Part shown: positions 45,274-54,775 of the stretch, in pieces | Position numbering within the stretch: position 1 is the first letter of the stretch | Layout of the letters: each line of letters opens with the position of its first letter | From: Agitococcus sp. | GTDB lineage: Bacteria > Pseudomonadota > Gammaproteobacteria > Pseudomonadales > Moraxellaceae | Direction of reading: 5' to 3' | DNA: 64,000 nucleotides | Assembly (NCBI GenBank): GCA_030646715.1 | Contig: JAUSLJ010000048.1 | Location: forward strand, 1-64,000 | Made by a program: the position numbers and the translations under genes | Notes under the pieces: model-generated | What the model was told of the DNA's origin: nothing | Databases searched by the model: none | The model's input: the letters and a program-made list of their open reading frames with translations, nothing else

Positions 45274-45921
45274 TCAGGCTGCCCTTGAGGACAGATTAGG
45301 CAAGAAGCGCGGGGTTTTAGCGATATAAGCTTGATAACTATCACCAAACTCAGCTTGCATTTCTTGCTCTTCGACAATGGCCAAATGACCATACATAAAC
45401 AGCAGCATTGGAAACATCAACAAGGTTAAAATCGTTGGCCACTGCAACAGAAAGCCAAACATAATGAATATGAAAGCCACATATTGAGGGTGGCGTATGT
45501 AAGCGTAAGAACCTGTTATTGCTAAGGTATGGGCGCGTTGAGCCTGATACAGTACATGCCAACTGCTAGAAAGTAGCCAAAACCCTAAAATAATGAGGGC
45601 ATTACTGATAATGTGGAGTAAACCAAAATGCGGATTGCCCTTCTCGCCCAGTAAGGTTGACCATAAGTGACCTGCATCATGAGACATCAGATCAATTTCG
45701 GGATAGCGCACTTGCAACCAACCAGAGAGCAGATAAATGGTGAGTGGAAAGCCATACATTTCAACAAACAGTGCAACAATAAACGCCGAAAATGCGCTAA
45801 AGGTACGCCAGTCGCGGCTGGTTTTTGGCTTGAAAAAACTAAAGGCAAAGATCAAAAACACCGCTGAATTAAGGATAACCAATGACCAGAGTCCGTATGC
45901 TGCTTCATGTGCGGCGTGCAT
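45274..45921 (-). CDS. isoprenylcysteine methyltransferase-like (ICMT/PEMT) membrane protein
   Basis: 215 residues with five helices. The C-terminal methyltransferase motif is present: RHPQYVAFIFIMFG, then EEQEMQAEFGDSYQAYIAKTPRFLP, the RHPxY and EE...F...Y..Y pattern of NnrU/ICMT-like enzymes that bind S-adenosylmethionine at the membrane. Members are frequently encoded beside copper ATPases. Substrate unknown. Start supported by GGAGAG; the gene begins 2 bp after DUF2933 ends. Confidence 0.85.
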   Translation of the reverse strand: MHAAHEAAYGLWSLVILNSAVFLIFAFSFFKPKTSRDWRTFSAFSAFIVALFVEMYGFPLTIYLLSGWLQVRYPEIDLMSHDAGHLWSTLLGEKGNPHFGLLHIISNALIILGFWLLSSSWHVLYQAQRAHTLAITGSYAYIRHPQYVAFIFIMFGFLLQWPTILTLLMFPMLLFMYGHLAIVEEQEMQAEFGDSYQAYIAKTPRFLPNLSSRAA

Positions 45922-45923
45922 GG

Positions 45924-46163
45924 CTACTCTCCATCCTGACGACTGCTATCTTTAGGCTGATCGGGTGCAGAATGCTCCGACCCATGATGATGGCCGTGGT
46001 GCATGAACAAGTGCATCAGAGGACAGGCCAGTAAAAACAAGTACGGCAACACTCCCAACATGTGTGCTCGATGCTCTTCTAACAGGAAAAATAAAGCAAC
46101 CACCGACATCACCAGCATGGCTAGCGCGCCTCGTGATCGCCAAAACGATGGGCTATGATTCAT
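45924..46163 (-). CDS. DUF2933 small membrane protein
   Basis: 79 residues: FWRSRGALAMLVMSVVALFFLLEEHRAHMLG, a second helix and CPLMHLFMHHGHHHGSEH. This is the DUF2933 pattern: two helices then a His-rich end following CPLMH. It is the first gene of the copper ATPase operon. The C-terminal His cluster could bind copper at the membrane. Confidence 0.85.
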   Translation of the reverse strand: MNHSPSFWRSRGALAMLVMSVVALFFLLEEHRAHMLGVLPYLFLLACPLMHLFMHHGHHHGSEHSAPDQPKDSSRQDGE

Positions 46164-46243
46164 CGGTATTTCCTTTAGTGGTCGTTTTAATCAACTCAAA
46201 TCGAACACGATAAAGTTTTTAATTCAATTATTATCACTTTCTC

Positions 46244-46313
46244 AAATGACACACAAATTGTGTGGCATTTATCCTGTCATCTTCATGACGTGTAAATGAC
46301 ATTGTTGTCATCT
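46244..46313 (-). promoter_or_regulatory. CusR/CopR-type boxes upstream of the copper ATPase operon
   Basis: Two dyads precede DUF2933. 46244-46270 has AAATGACACACAA facing TTGTGTGGCATTT with one mismatch. 46294-46313 reads AAATGACATTGTTGTCATCT, matching the CusR consensus (TGACAnnnnTGTCA) with correct 4-bp spacing. Another AAATGACAC occurs at about 46350. A copper-responsive two-component activator encoded elsewhere is implied. Confidence 0.6.
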
Positions 46314-46403
46314 AGGTGTTATTTTCGATAGATTGAGAAAAGTTAACTCAAATGACACATTTTCTACTCATTTTCATGAACAGAAAGGAATAAGCGCAAA
46401 AAT

Positions 46404-46826
46404 GTTAAGCTGCCATTTTGCTACATTCTTCCGCACAGTGACGACAAGCCTTTGCACACTCTTGACAGTGATCATGCTCGTGTTTAGCACACTCATCGGC
46501 ACATGCCGTGCAAATTGTGGCGCACAATTGACAGACCTGTGCGGCATAAGGACTATTACGCGCCATGAGCGTAGCGGCAAGACGGCACATATCAGCACAG
46601 TCTCTATCGAGCTGAATACATTTCGTCATTTGCTGGACATTGGCTTCGGTTAGGCAAGCAGTAGAACAATGGTCACATGTAGCGGCGCATTGGTTACACG
46701 CTTCGATACAACTAGCGTATTGGTGATGTGACATGTTAAGTATTCCGTTGTTTGTGATAAGAGCTTGGAACATAAGCTAATAATTCAAAGGGGTATGTTC
46801 GATGCAGTACTTAACGGGACTTTAAT
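46404..46826. repeat. 423-bp duplicated segment, copy A
   Basis: This stretch recurs as 56613-57035 in the same orientation with no length change and about 22 mismatches counted by eye. It covers the copper-storage gene and about 90 bp of its upstream region. Confidence 0.85.
46405..46734 (-). CDS. Cys-rich four-helix copper-storage protein (Csp/DUF326-like), copy A
   Basis: 109 residues from ATG 46734; an upstream extension is rejected. CxxxC and CxxC motifs line the helices: ASCIEACNQCAATCDHCSTAC, DCADMCRLAA, CQLCATICTACADECAKH and CQECAKACRHCAEECSKM. This is the pattern of Csp copper-storage bundles that hold many Cu+ ions through cysteines pointing into the core. There is no signal peptide, as in cytosolic Csp3. 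A near-identical copy is at 56614-56943. Confidence 0.9.
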   Translation of the reverse strand: MSHHQYASCIEACNQCAATCDHCSTACLTEANVQQMTKCIQLDRDCADMCRLAATLMARNSPYAAQVCQLCATICTACADECAKHEHDHCQECAKACRHCAEECSKMAA

Positions 46827-46862
46827 GACATTAGATTACCCTAAACAGCACTATCTCCGCTC

Positions 46863-47642
46863 TCAGTACGCCAGCACAGTATGTCGGGAGGCACTATAGG
46901 GAAAAGCGATGTCGGGATCAGGTATCAGCAGATGATTTCCCTTGTCTGGACACTCTATGCGGCCAGCAAGATCACGGATGACGTTAAGGCGGGCTTTTTT
47001 CTTGTTGTCCGCACAGATAACGATCCAAGGAGCAGCCTTGTGATGCGTTTTTTTAAGCATGACATCACGTGCTACCGTGTAGTTTTCCCAGTGTTCAAGT
47101 GCTACTTCGTCAATCGGGCTTACCTTCCATTGCGTGAGTGGATCATTTTTGCGTGCTGCCAGTCGCTGCTCCTGCTCGGAACGACTGATATCAAGATAGT
47201 ACTTAAACAGTTGGATACCCGCGTCAACAAGCATTCGTTCAAAGGGCACGACCGCCTCAAGAAAACTCATGTATTCCTTGTCCGTACAATAGCCCATCAC
47301 TTTTTCAACACCCGCGCGGTTATACCAACTGCGGTTGAACAACACAAACTCGCCTGCGGCTGGCAAGTAGGCCGAATAACGCTGAAAATACCATTGGCTT
47401 TGTTCTCTTTCTGAAGGCTTTGCCAAGGCAACGACACGCGTTTCTCGGGGACTCAAATGCTCGACGATGCGCTTGATCGTACCGTCTTTACCAGAAGCAT
47501 CTCGACCTTCAAAAATAACGAGTACACGATGGCCATGTTCGATAATGTGCCGATGTACATTCACCAGTGCTATTTGCAGTAAGCGCAATTCCTTTTTATA
47601 GGCACGTCGGGGGTGGCTGCTATCACTCTTGTTACGACTCAT
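46863..47642 (-). CDS. ppk2: polyphosphate kinase 2
   Basis: 259 residues. Walker A FEGRDASGKDGTIKRI (about 45-60), lid region, FNRSWYNRAGVEKVMGYC and the downstream SRSEQEQRLAARKNDPLTQWKVSPID belong to PPK2. The enzyme transfers phosphate between polyphosphate and nucleotides. It follows the P2-type ATPase by 59 bp on the same strand at the end of the second RND operon. Polyphosphate can sequester or carry metal ions, so a link with metal export is plausible. Confidence 0.93.
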   Translation of the reverse strand: MSRNKSDSSHPRRAYKKELRLLQIALVNVHRHIIEHGHRVLVIFEGRDASGKDGTIKRIVEHLSPRETRVVALAKPSEREQSQWYFQRYSAYLPAAGEFVLFNRSWYNRAGVEKVMGYCTDKEYMSFLEAVVPFERMLVDAGIQLFKYYLDISRSEQEQRLAARKNDPLTQWKVSPIDEVALEHWENYTVARDVMLKKTHHKAAPWIVICADNKKKARLNVIRDLAGRIECPDKGNHLLIPDPDIAFPYSASRHTVLAY

Positions 47643-47701
47643 AGACTTAACCTTTCCCTTTTTAAAAGCCTAAGCTCAGAATTACTTTTTGGTTTCAATA
47701 T

Positions 47702-50140
47702 TTAGTGTCCATCAGGCTTGCTCATATGCAGCGTATGAAGTTTCCATGCGTCAACCACCAACAAGGGTAACAGTCCCACAGTTAGGGTTAACAGACAGTC
47801 GCTTAAGGATAATGAACTGATCTTCAATAACGACTGCAAGGCTGGAATATGGTGAATACTGATTTGTACAAGCACGGAAATGGCGACGACCCAAAAAAGA
47901 CGCATATTACTGAATAAACCCATCTGCCAGAATGTCTGTTGCTTACTGCGCGCGCCAAATGCCCGAAACAGCTCACCAAAAACCAGCGTCGTAAACGCGA
48001 GGTTGCGCGCTTCTGCCAGATCGCGGGATGACAGTGCCCACACAAATATGCCTAGTGTCGCCAGTGTTTGGATCACGCCTACGACAAAAATCCCCTGCCA
48101 TTCCGCACGTCCCAGTAAAGGCTCATCGGGATGTCGGGGCGGACGGTGCATGGTTTCAGGCGCGGCAGGATCCGTCACCAGTGCCAACGCGGGCAAAACA
48201 TCCGTCGCCAAATTGACCCACAAGATATGTAGAGGCAATAAGGGGGTGGGCAATCCGATCAGTGCAGCGACAAGCATGACCGACAGCTCAGCGACGTTAC
48301 CTGCCAGAAGATAAGCTACCGTTTTTCGGATGTTATCAAAAATTCCGCGCCCTTCGCGAAGCGCGTCAACAATACTGGCAAAGTTGTCATCTGTCAGGAT
48401 CATGTCAGAGGCTTCACGCGTCACTTCCGTACCTGTGACTCCCATAGCGATGCCAACATGAGCTTCCCGCAACGCAGGCGCATCGTTAACGCCATCACCC
48501 GTCATGGCGACCACCTCACCGCGTTCTTTGAGGGTTCTGACAATATTGAGCTTGGCTTCTGGTGTTGCCCGTGCATGTACGGTGTCCTCAACGCTATCAC
48601 CCGAAGCCAATATCCCCATTTCAGTGGCAATCGCCCGTGCAGTCACTGGATGATCGCCCGTAATCATGACTACTCGTACCCCAGCCTGACGCGCAGCGGC
48701 CACCGCAGCGATGGCTTCTGGGCGTGGCGGATCCGCCATACCAATCAATCCCAGCATGGTCAGGTGTTCGGGGGCACTTCCTGAACCTGTTGCTACCGCC
48801 AGAACGCGTAAGCCTTTTAGTGCCATATCGGCAGCAGCCGTCTGAATATCCTTAGGCATATTGTCACATCGAAGAGTCAACGCCTCCAATGCCCCCTTGA
48901 CGTACCAGATGCCATCTTCACGCTCAATCGCCATAAACATCCGAATAGAGTCGAAGGGGATGACAGTCTTCCGAGGGAACGTATTTTCAATGACCTGACG
49001 CTCCATGCCCAGCTCACGGGCAGCCGTGAGGATGGCTAATTCAGTGGGATCGCCGATACCTGTTCCGTCTGTATTGAGTTCCGCGTCACAGCAAGAGGCT
49101 GCCGACTTCAGAATGGTGAGGCTATCTGCGGGCCAGACCTCACGAACTTTCATAATACCCGCTGTCAATGTGCCTGTTTTGTCGGTACAAATGACCGTCG
49201 CACAGCCCAGACTTTCCACTGCATGAAGGTGTCGTACTAAGACTTGGCGTGATGCCATGCGCTGTACGCCCACGGCCAAAGCAATGGTGACGATGGCGGG
49301 TAAGCCTTCGGGAACGGCGGCAACCGCCAAGGAAATAGCGGTCAATAGTACGCTCGACCAAGACTCCCCACGAAAAAGTCCAATCGCGGCGACCAGAATA
49401 ACAATGCCAAGACAAAGATAGATTAAAATTCGGCTTAAATGGTCAAGGCGCTGTTGCAAAGGCGTTTCCGTGATGGCGGCACTGGTCAGCAAGCCAGCGA
49501 TACGCCCTAACTCGGTGTGACTGCCAATTGCGGTGACGCGGGCGATTGCCGTCCCACACACCACAGCCGTGCCCATAAACACTTGATTGCTTTGTTCGGC
49601 CAAGGGGGCATTTTCAGCAATGGGCTGGAGGTTTTTGGCGACAGGCAGACTTTCACCCGTCAGCGCGGCTTCCTGCATCTGTAGTTCATGGGCTTCCAGC
49701 AATTGTGCATCCGCAGCGATCAAATCCCCTGCTTCCAGCAGCAAGGAATCCCCCTTAACCACCGAGCTGGCGGGAATTAACTGGGCGCGTCCGTCACGCA
49801 ATACTCTAGCGCGTGCCGCTGTCATGTTTCTGAGTGCAAGAACTGCCTGTTCTGCCCGATACTCCTGAGCAAACCCGACCAAACCATTAATAATCAGCAC
49901 AATGCCAATGACGAGTGCATCAGTGACCTCACCCAAAACCAAAGAAATCCCTAACCCTGAAGCCAACAACGCCGTCATCGGATTGATGAATTGCTCCATC
50001 AGCAATTTCCACAGCGGTTGTGATTTTTCGCGCTGAAGTTCGTTGGCACCATACAGCCTGCCCCTAGCCTCCGCATCCGCCGTACTCAAGCCGCCACGAA
50101 GCTCCTGTGGCGAAGAAATGTCTGATGGTGAGTTATTCAT
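47702..50140 (-). CDS. P2-type cation-transporting ATPase in a metal RND operon
   Basis: 812 residues with an N-terminal cation-ATPase domain, TGESLPVAK, the helix-4 motif VPEGLPAIVTIALAVGVQRM, CTDKTGTLTAG with the phosphorylated aspartate, MTGDHPVTARAIA, MTGDGVNDAPAL and a C-terminal cation-ATPase domain with four helices. PEGLP in helix 4 marks P2/P3 pumps (Ca2+, Mn2+, Na+/K+), not P1B heavy-metal pumps. It overlaps the RND gene by 8 bp. The true substrate is unknown; calcium or manganese are typical of the family. Confidence 0.88.
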   Translation of the reverse strand: MNNSPSDISSPQELRGGLSTADAEARGRLYGANELQREKSQPLWKLLMEQFINPMTALLASGLGISLVLGEVTDALVIGIVLIINGLVGFAQEYRAEQAVLALRNMTAARARVLRDGRAQLIPASSVVKGDSLLLEAGDLIAADAQLLEAHELQMQEAALTGESLPVAKNLQPIAENAPLAEQSNQVFMGTAVVCGTAIARVTAIGSHTELGRIAGLLTSAAITETPLQQRLDHLSRILIYLCLGIVILVAAIGLFRGESWSSVLLTAISLAVAAVPEGLPAIVTIALAVGVQRMASRQVLVRHLHAVESLGCATVICTDKTGTLTAGIMKVREVWPADSLTILKSAASCCDAELNTDGTGIGDPTELAILTAARELGMERQVIENTFPRKTVIPFDSIRMFMAIEREDGIWYVKGALEALTLRCDNMPKDIQTAAADMALKGLRVLAVATGSGSAPEHLTMLGLIGMADPPRPEAIAAVAAARQAGVRVVMITGDHPVTARAIATEMGILASGDSVEDTVHARATPEAKLNIVRTLKERGEVVAMTGDGVNDAPALREAHVGIAMGVTGTEVTREASDMILTDDNFASIVDALREGRGIFDNIRKTVAYLLAGNVAELSVMLVAALIGLPTPLLPLHILWVNLATDVLPALALVTDPAAPETMHRPPRHPDEPLLGRAEWQGIFVVGVIQTLATLGIFVWALSSRDLAEARNLAFTTLVFGELFRAFGARSKQQTFWQMGLFSNMRLFWVVAISVLVQISIHHIPALQSLLKISSLSLSDCLLTLTVGLLPLLVVDAWKLHTLHMSKPDGH

Positions 50141-53100
50141 GGCGATTGACTACGTTATGCCTGAGCTGATAGCGACGCCACAAGGTGTACGCTGCTGGTA
50201 ATACCAACAACGTCAGAATCATGCAGGAGAACAGGCCGCCGACTACGGGTGCAGCTGTGCGCGCACTAATATCGGCACCCACCCCGTCATCCCATAACAA
50301 AGGCATCAAACCAAAGACCGTTGTGGCAACGGTCATAACCAGCGGTCTGACGCGTGCTGAAGCACCTTCCAGCACAGCGGCATCCACATCGTCAGCCGTG
50401 TTCATACGGCCTTCACTGACAAAACGCTCAAAAGTTTCGTCCAAATAAACGACCATAACGATGCCCGTGCCAGCAGACACGCCAGCGACGGCGATCAGCC
50501 CCACCCAGACAGCGGTGGACAGGTTGTAGCCCATAAAAGCGAGGAACCAAATACTGCCAGCAACAGCAAAAGGCAAGGACAACAACACCAGCATGGTCTG
50601 GCCAATCCCTTTCATGGCGAGATACAACAAAGCAATAATCAAAATCAGGGTGATCGGTAACATGATCCGCAACTTGGCTTCCATTTCAGCCATGAACTCA
50701 TATTGTCCCGTCCATTGCAGCCGATAGCCCGTAGGCAATTGCAGCGAAGATGACACTTGAGACTTGGCGGCTTTTACCCAACTGCCAAGGTCGGTTTTGG
50801 TACTATCAATATCCGCAAAGACGAAGCCAACCAGAACACCGTTTTCATCCTTGATCATGGGTGGACCAGTGACAATGCTGATCTTTGCCAATGCCCCTAA
50901 AGGCACAGTGGCACCTGGCTGCCGCCAAGCAGAGTCACTGTCATTATTCTGCGTCGGCATGGCCTGAGCTTGGGTACTTGCGCCACCACTTTGACGGGAA
51001 TCGCTACCCCCCATGCCGCCCATACCACCACCAGAACCTGAAGCACCCGTTGCTGTACCAGAAGCTCCGCTGCCAGAGTTACCCCGATCTAGACCAGCGA
51101 CGGGATCACTCACGGTCACTGGAACTAAAATAGCGCGTAACGCTTCAGGATCCGCGCGATAATCTGCGGCATAACGCAGATTGACCGAGAAACGAGCACG
51201 ACCGTTGATAACGGTAGAGACGGGCATACCGCCGATAGCGGACTCCACCACATCCTGCACATCACGCATACTCAGTCCATAGCGGGCAATCGCCTCTCGG
51301 TCTGGTACCACATCAATATATTCACGCCCTGTCTGACGCTCAGCGAAGGTACTGCGTGTCCCTGAAACTTGCCGCAGCATGCCTTCCAACTGAATACTAA
51401 TACGCTCAATAGTTGCTAGATTGTCACCGAAAACCTTGATGCCGACGGGTGTACGAACACCTGTTGTCAGCATATCAATCCGCGTACGTATGGGCGGCGC
51501 TATCGCCATCTGATAGCCAGGCATTTGGAGGGCATTCGCCATTTCCCGTGACAACTCATCCAAGGTGAAAACTCGCTTCTCTGGCCAAATCGCTCTTAGG
51601 GCAGGCTTGATCCAATCAGCCGCCTGTTGACTGTACCAGCGTTGTACCGTGTGTAATGGCCAATCCTCCTTCGGCTTCAATTGCACGACAATCTCATTCA
51701 TGTCCAGTTGAGCTGGGTCGGTTGCTGTTTCGGCACGCCCCGCTTTACCATGAACTGACGCTACTTCAGGAAAGCTCTTGATGATTCGGTCTTGTGCGGT
51801 CAAAGCCTGCCGTGCTTCCTCGATGGAAATACCTGGAAAGGTGCTGGGCATGACCAGTAAACTGCCTTCGTCGAGAGGCGGCATGAACTCGGAACCTAGG
51901 CGCATGAGCACGGGGATTGTGCCTACCATGCCAATGAGAGCCAGCACGACGACGGCAACACGCCAGCGAATCACTTGGCGGGCAATCGGGAAATACAGCC
52001 GTGACAGCACTCGATTGACGGGATTTTCAGCCTCGGTACGGAAGTGGCCGCGCAACAGCCACAGCATCAATGGCGGTGCTACTGTAATCGACAGAATGGC
52101 CGCCGTGAACATGGCAAAGGTTTTAGTGTAGGCCAGCGGGGCAAACAGCCGTCCCGCTTGCCCTGTCAACGTGAAAATCGGCAAGAAGCTGACCGTAATC
52201 AGCAACAACGAAAAAAAGATAGGACGACCGACTTCCTTGCAGGCATCAATGATGATGCGCTCTCGATCCGCACCAGCAGGGGCATTGGCTAGCCTGACGT
52301 GGGCATTTTCGATCAATACAATAGCGGCATCCGACAATTCACCCACCGCAATGGCGATCCCTCCCAGTGACATGATATTGGCGGACAGCCCCATATAACG
52401 CATGGCGATGAATGACAACAGCACCGAAAGTGGCAGAATAATGATGGCCACCAGTGCCGAACGGACGTGCATCAGAAAGACTATACAGATCAGGGCAACA
52501 ATAATGCCCTCCTGCATCAGCGTACCTTTTAAGGTGCTGATTGAACCTTTGATTAAGCTGGAGCGATCATAGGTCGGCACCAAGCTGACATTAGGCGGGA
52601 GAGTGAGGGTGCTAATCTGCTGTTTGATGGCTTCCGTGACATCCAACGCGTTCGAGCCGATACGCATGACCACGATGCCGCCAACCGCCTCGCCTTGGCC
52701 GTTCAAATCTGCCGCGCCGCGTCGAATTTCTGGGCCAAACTGGACGGTGGCAATATCACGTAGCCGAACAGGCGTGCCACCTGCGCCCATGGTGACCAGA
52801 CTTTGCTCCAGATCAGTCAAGGATTTGACATAGCCGCGCCCGCGAATAATGTATTCCCGTCCTGCCATCTCAATCACCCGAGCACCGACTTCGGCATTGG
52901 CGTCACGAACGGATCGAGTAACATCACCTAGCGTTAAGCCATAGGCAGCCAGTCGAGCAGGATCCAGAACAATCTGAAATTGCCGCTCAAAACCACCGAG
53001 TGAAGCGACCTCTGCCACCCCAGTAACCGCTTGTAGTGCTGGGCGAACCGTAAAATCCTGAAGCTCTCGGAGTTTGGCGAGATCCATGCGCCCAGAACTG

Positions 53101-53537
53101 TCTTGCAAAACATACTGAAAAACCCAACCAATGCCCGTAGCATCTGGCCCCAACTGCGGCGTAACGTTAGGCGGCAGCAGTTGCTGCGCGCGTCCCAGTT
53201 GCTCCAACACTCGGGTACGCGCCCAATAAATATCCGTGCCGTCTTGGAAAATGGCATAAATAAAGCTCATACCAAACATCGAGTAACCACGGACAGCACG
53301 GACATTGGGTGTGCTTTGCAGTGCTCTAACCAGCGGATAGGTGACTTGATCCTCGACTAAATCAGGACTACGACCCATCCAGTCGGTAAAGACGATAACT
53401 TGAGGGTCTGAGAGGTCGGGCAAGGCATCCAAAGGCGTTTTACGGACAGCATCAATCGCAAAGCCGACCAGTATCATCAGTATACCCATCACCGTCCAGC
53501 GATGACCCGCACACCATTCGATAATACGTTCAATCAT
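50133..53537 (-). CDS. Cus-type RND transporter with Gly/Ser-rich insertion
   Basis: 1134 residues, about 90 longer than CusA. N-terminal LDALPDLSDPQVIVFT, helix 4 GELSDAAIVLIENAH, and RIDMLTTGVRTPVGIKVFG place it in the copper/silver HME-RND branch. An insertion at about residues 811-868 consists of Gly, Ser, Ala, Met and Asn (GMGGMGGSD within it), located in a porter-domain loop just before VPLGALAKISIVTGP. Helix 4 differs from CusA (GAMVDAA) in having GELSDAA. It overlaps the adaptor gene (ATGA) and the ATPase gene. Confidence 0.9.
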   Translation of the reverse strand: MIERIIEWCAGHRWTVMGILMILVGFAIDAVRKTPLDALPDLSDPQVIVFTDWMGRSPDLVEDQVTYPLVRALQSTPNVRAVRGYSMFGMSFIYAIFQDGTDIYWARTRVLEQLGRAQQLLPPNVTPQLGPDATGIGWVFQYVLQDSSGRMDLAKLRELQDFTVRPALQAVTGVAEVASLGGFERQFQIVLDPARLAAYGLTLGDVTRSVRDANAEVGARVIEMAGREYIIRGRGYVKSLTDLEQSLVTMGAGGTPVRLRDIATVQFGPEIRRGAADLNGQGEAVGGIVVMRIGSNALDVTEAIKQQISTLTLPPNVSLVPTYDRSSLIKGSISTLKGTLMQEGIIVALICIVFLMHVRSALVAIIILPLSVLLSFIAMRYMGLSANIMSLGGIAIAVGELSDAAIVLIENAHVRLANAPAGADRERIIIDACKEVGRPIFFSLLLITVSFLPIFTLTGQAGRLFAPLAYTKTFAMFTAAILSITVAPPLMLWLLRGHFRTEAENPVNRVLSRLYFPIARQVIRWRVAVVVLALIGMVGTIPVLMRLGSEFMPPLDEGSLLVMPSTFPGISIEEARQALTAQDRIIKSFPEVASVHGKAGRAETATDPAQLDMNEIVVQLKPKEDWPLHTVQRWYSQQAADWIKPALRAIWPEKRVFTLDELSREMANALQMPGYQMAIAPPIRTRIDMLTTGVRTPVGIKVFGDNLATIERISIQLEGMLRQVSGTRSTFAERQTGREYIDVVPDREAIARYGLSMRDVQDVVESAIGGMPVSTVINGRARFSVNLRYAADYRADPEALRAILVPVTVSDPVAGLDRGNSGSGASGTATGASGSGGGMGGMGGSDSRQSGGASTQAQAMPTQNNDSDSAWRQPGATVPLGALAKISIVTGPPMIKDENGVLVGFVFADIDSTKTDLGSWVKAAKSQVSSSLQLPTGYRLQWTGQYEFMAEMEAKLRIMLPITLILIIALLYLAMKGIGQTMLVLLSLPFAVAGSIWFLAFMGYNLSTAVWVGLIAVAGVSAGTGIVMVVYLDETFERFVSEGRMNTADDVDAAVLEGASARVRPLVMTVATTVFGLMPLLWDDGVGADISARTAAPVVGGLFSCMILTLLVLPAAYTLWRRYQLRHNVVNRHE

Positions 53538-54775
53538 TGTCCGCCTCCGTGACCCTGATGCTCGGGTTTTTCAGCGGCTGAGTTTTCAGCAGTTGATGTA
53601 GGGGCTTTTTTAGCCGCGTTAGTCGTCCCACCATGACCAGAATGGCCGCCTGCACTACCAGAAGCTCGGAGGCGACTCTCGGAATCGAGCAAAAAAACGC
53701 CTGAAGCAACGATACTATCACCCTCCTCCAGACCATCAAGAATCTCAATACGATCAGACTGTCTTATGCCCAAGCGCACAGTGCGCGGCTCAAAATGTCC
53801 TTGGCCATGAGCGACATACACCACTTGCGTCTCGCCCGTATCGACGACGGCATCGCGTGGCACTGATAACGACAGCCGACTACTCAAATTAAAGAGCGCA
53901 GAACCAAAAATGCCTGGCCGTAATTGTCCATTAGCATTACGGACTGAGAATCTGACTTTAAGGGTGCGTGTGCGTTCGCTCAAAACGGGATCAACAAACT
54001 CAACATTCGCCATCAGCGGCGGTAGTCCTGACACGGGGAAGTCCAACCGAGCTTGTGTGCCCGTTTGTATTCGACTGGCAGCAGACTCAGGAATCTCGGC
54101 GCGTACCCACACCGTGGATAAGTCGGCGAGTGTCATCAATTCGGTCGAAGGATCCACCGCTGTGCCCGTCGAAATCCCCCGATGCACGACAATGCCAGAT
54201 CGGGGGGCATAAATAGGCATGATCGGATTGGGCTTGCCCGCCTGCTCAATGGCACGGATATCGGCCTCCGCCATACCCAACACCAGCAAACGCTTGCGAC
54301 CACTGTCCAACGCGACACTGGCTGGGCCAGATCCTTGCCGCAAGCTCAGATATTCGACTTGCGATGACTGAAGCTCTTGAGAAAAAATATCCGCCAGTCG
54401 TTGCCCTGCCTTGACCGTTTCGCCCGTGTTGCTGACATACAGTTTTTCAATCCAGCCAGCAACACGGGTATGAATATGCGACAGGCGTGATTCGTCAGGT
54501 ACAACCGTCGCTACCGCGCGAAGCTGCTCGGAGACTGCCTGTTTGTGGACGGTAATCAGACTCAAACCCAATGTCGCTGCTTGAGACTTTTCAATACTAA
54601 TCGCTGTTCTTTCGGCCTTGGGGATACTGGCTTTTTGGCTAAGCGAATTATTTTGCTGACCGACTTGCGGCTTGGCTGATTCGCGGTTTTTGGCAATAAA
54701 GATTGCGCTCGTCAGCACGGTAGCAACGAGGGCACCCGCCAACACCGAAGGCCAAGCAATGGAAATTTTTTTCAT
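53534..54775 (-). CDS. CusB-type adaptor with His/Gly tail
   Basis: 413 residues: N-terminal membrane anchor (about 9-28), barrel-sandwich hybrid (VAGWIEKLYVSNTGETVKAGQ), hairpin and beta-barrel domains (STVWVRAEIPESAASRI). It has no HMBD or CusF domain, unlike the adaptor at 34164-35693. The C-terminal tail is rich in His and Gly (GGHSGHGG, HQGHGGGQ) and may bind metal. ATGA overlaps on both sides. Confidence 0.87.
   Translation of the reverse strand: MKKISIAWPSVLAGALVATVLTSAIFIAKNRESAKPQVGQQNNSLSQKASIPKAERTAISIEKSQAATLGLSLITVHKQAVSEQLRAVATVVPDESRLSHIHTRVAGWIEKLYVSNTGETVKAGQRLADIFSQELQSSQVEYLSLRQGSGPASVALDSGRKRLLVLGMAEADIRAIEQAGKPNPIMPIYAPRSGIVVHRGISTGTAVDPSTELMTLADLSTVWVRAEIPESAASRIQTGTQARLDFPVSGLPPLMANVEFVDPVLSERTRTLKVRFSVRNANGQLRPGIFGSALFNLSSRLSLSVPRDAVVDTGETQVVYVAHGQGHFEPRTVRLGIRQSDRIEILDGLEEGDSIVASGVFLLDSESRLRASGSAGGHSGHGGTTNAAKKAPTSTAENSAAEKPEHQGHGGGQ

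Noticed and set aside
46333-46653. Plus-strand ORFs over the copper-storage gene (also 56671-56862)
   Set aside because: They are antisense shadows of the Cys-rich gene and appear in both copies only because the DNA is duplicated.
47702-50140. Third copper P1B ATPase
   Set aside because: It lacks CPC and metal-binding domains and has PEGLP in helix 4, so it belongs to the P2/P3 pumps.
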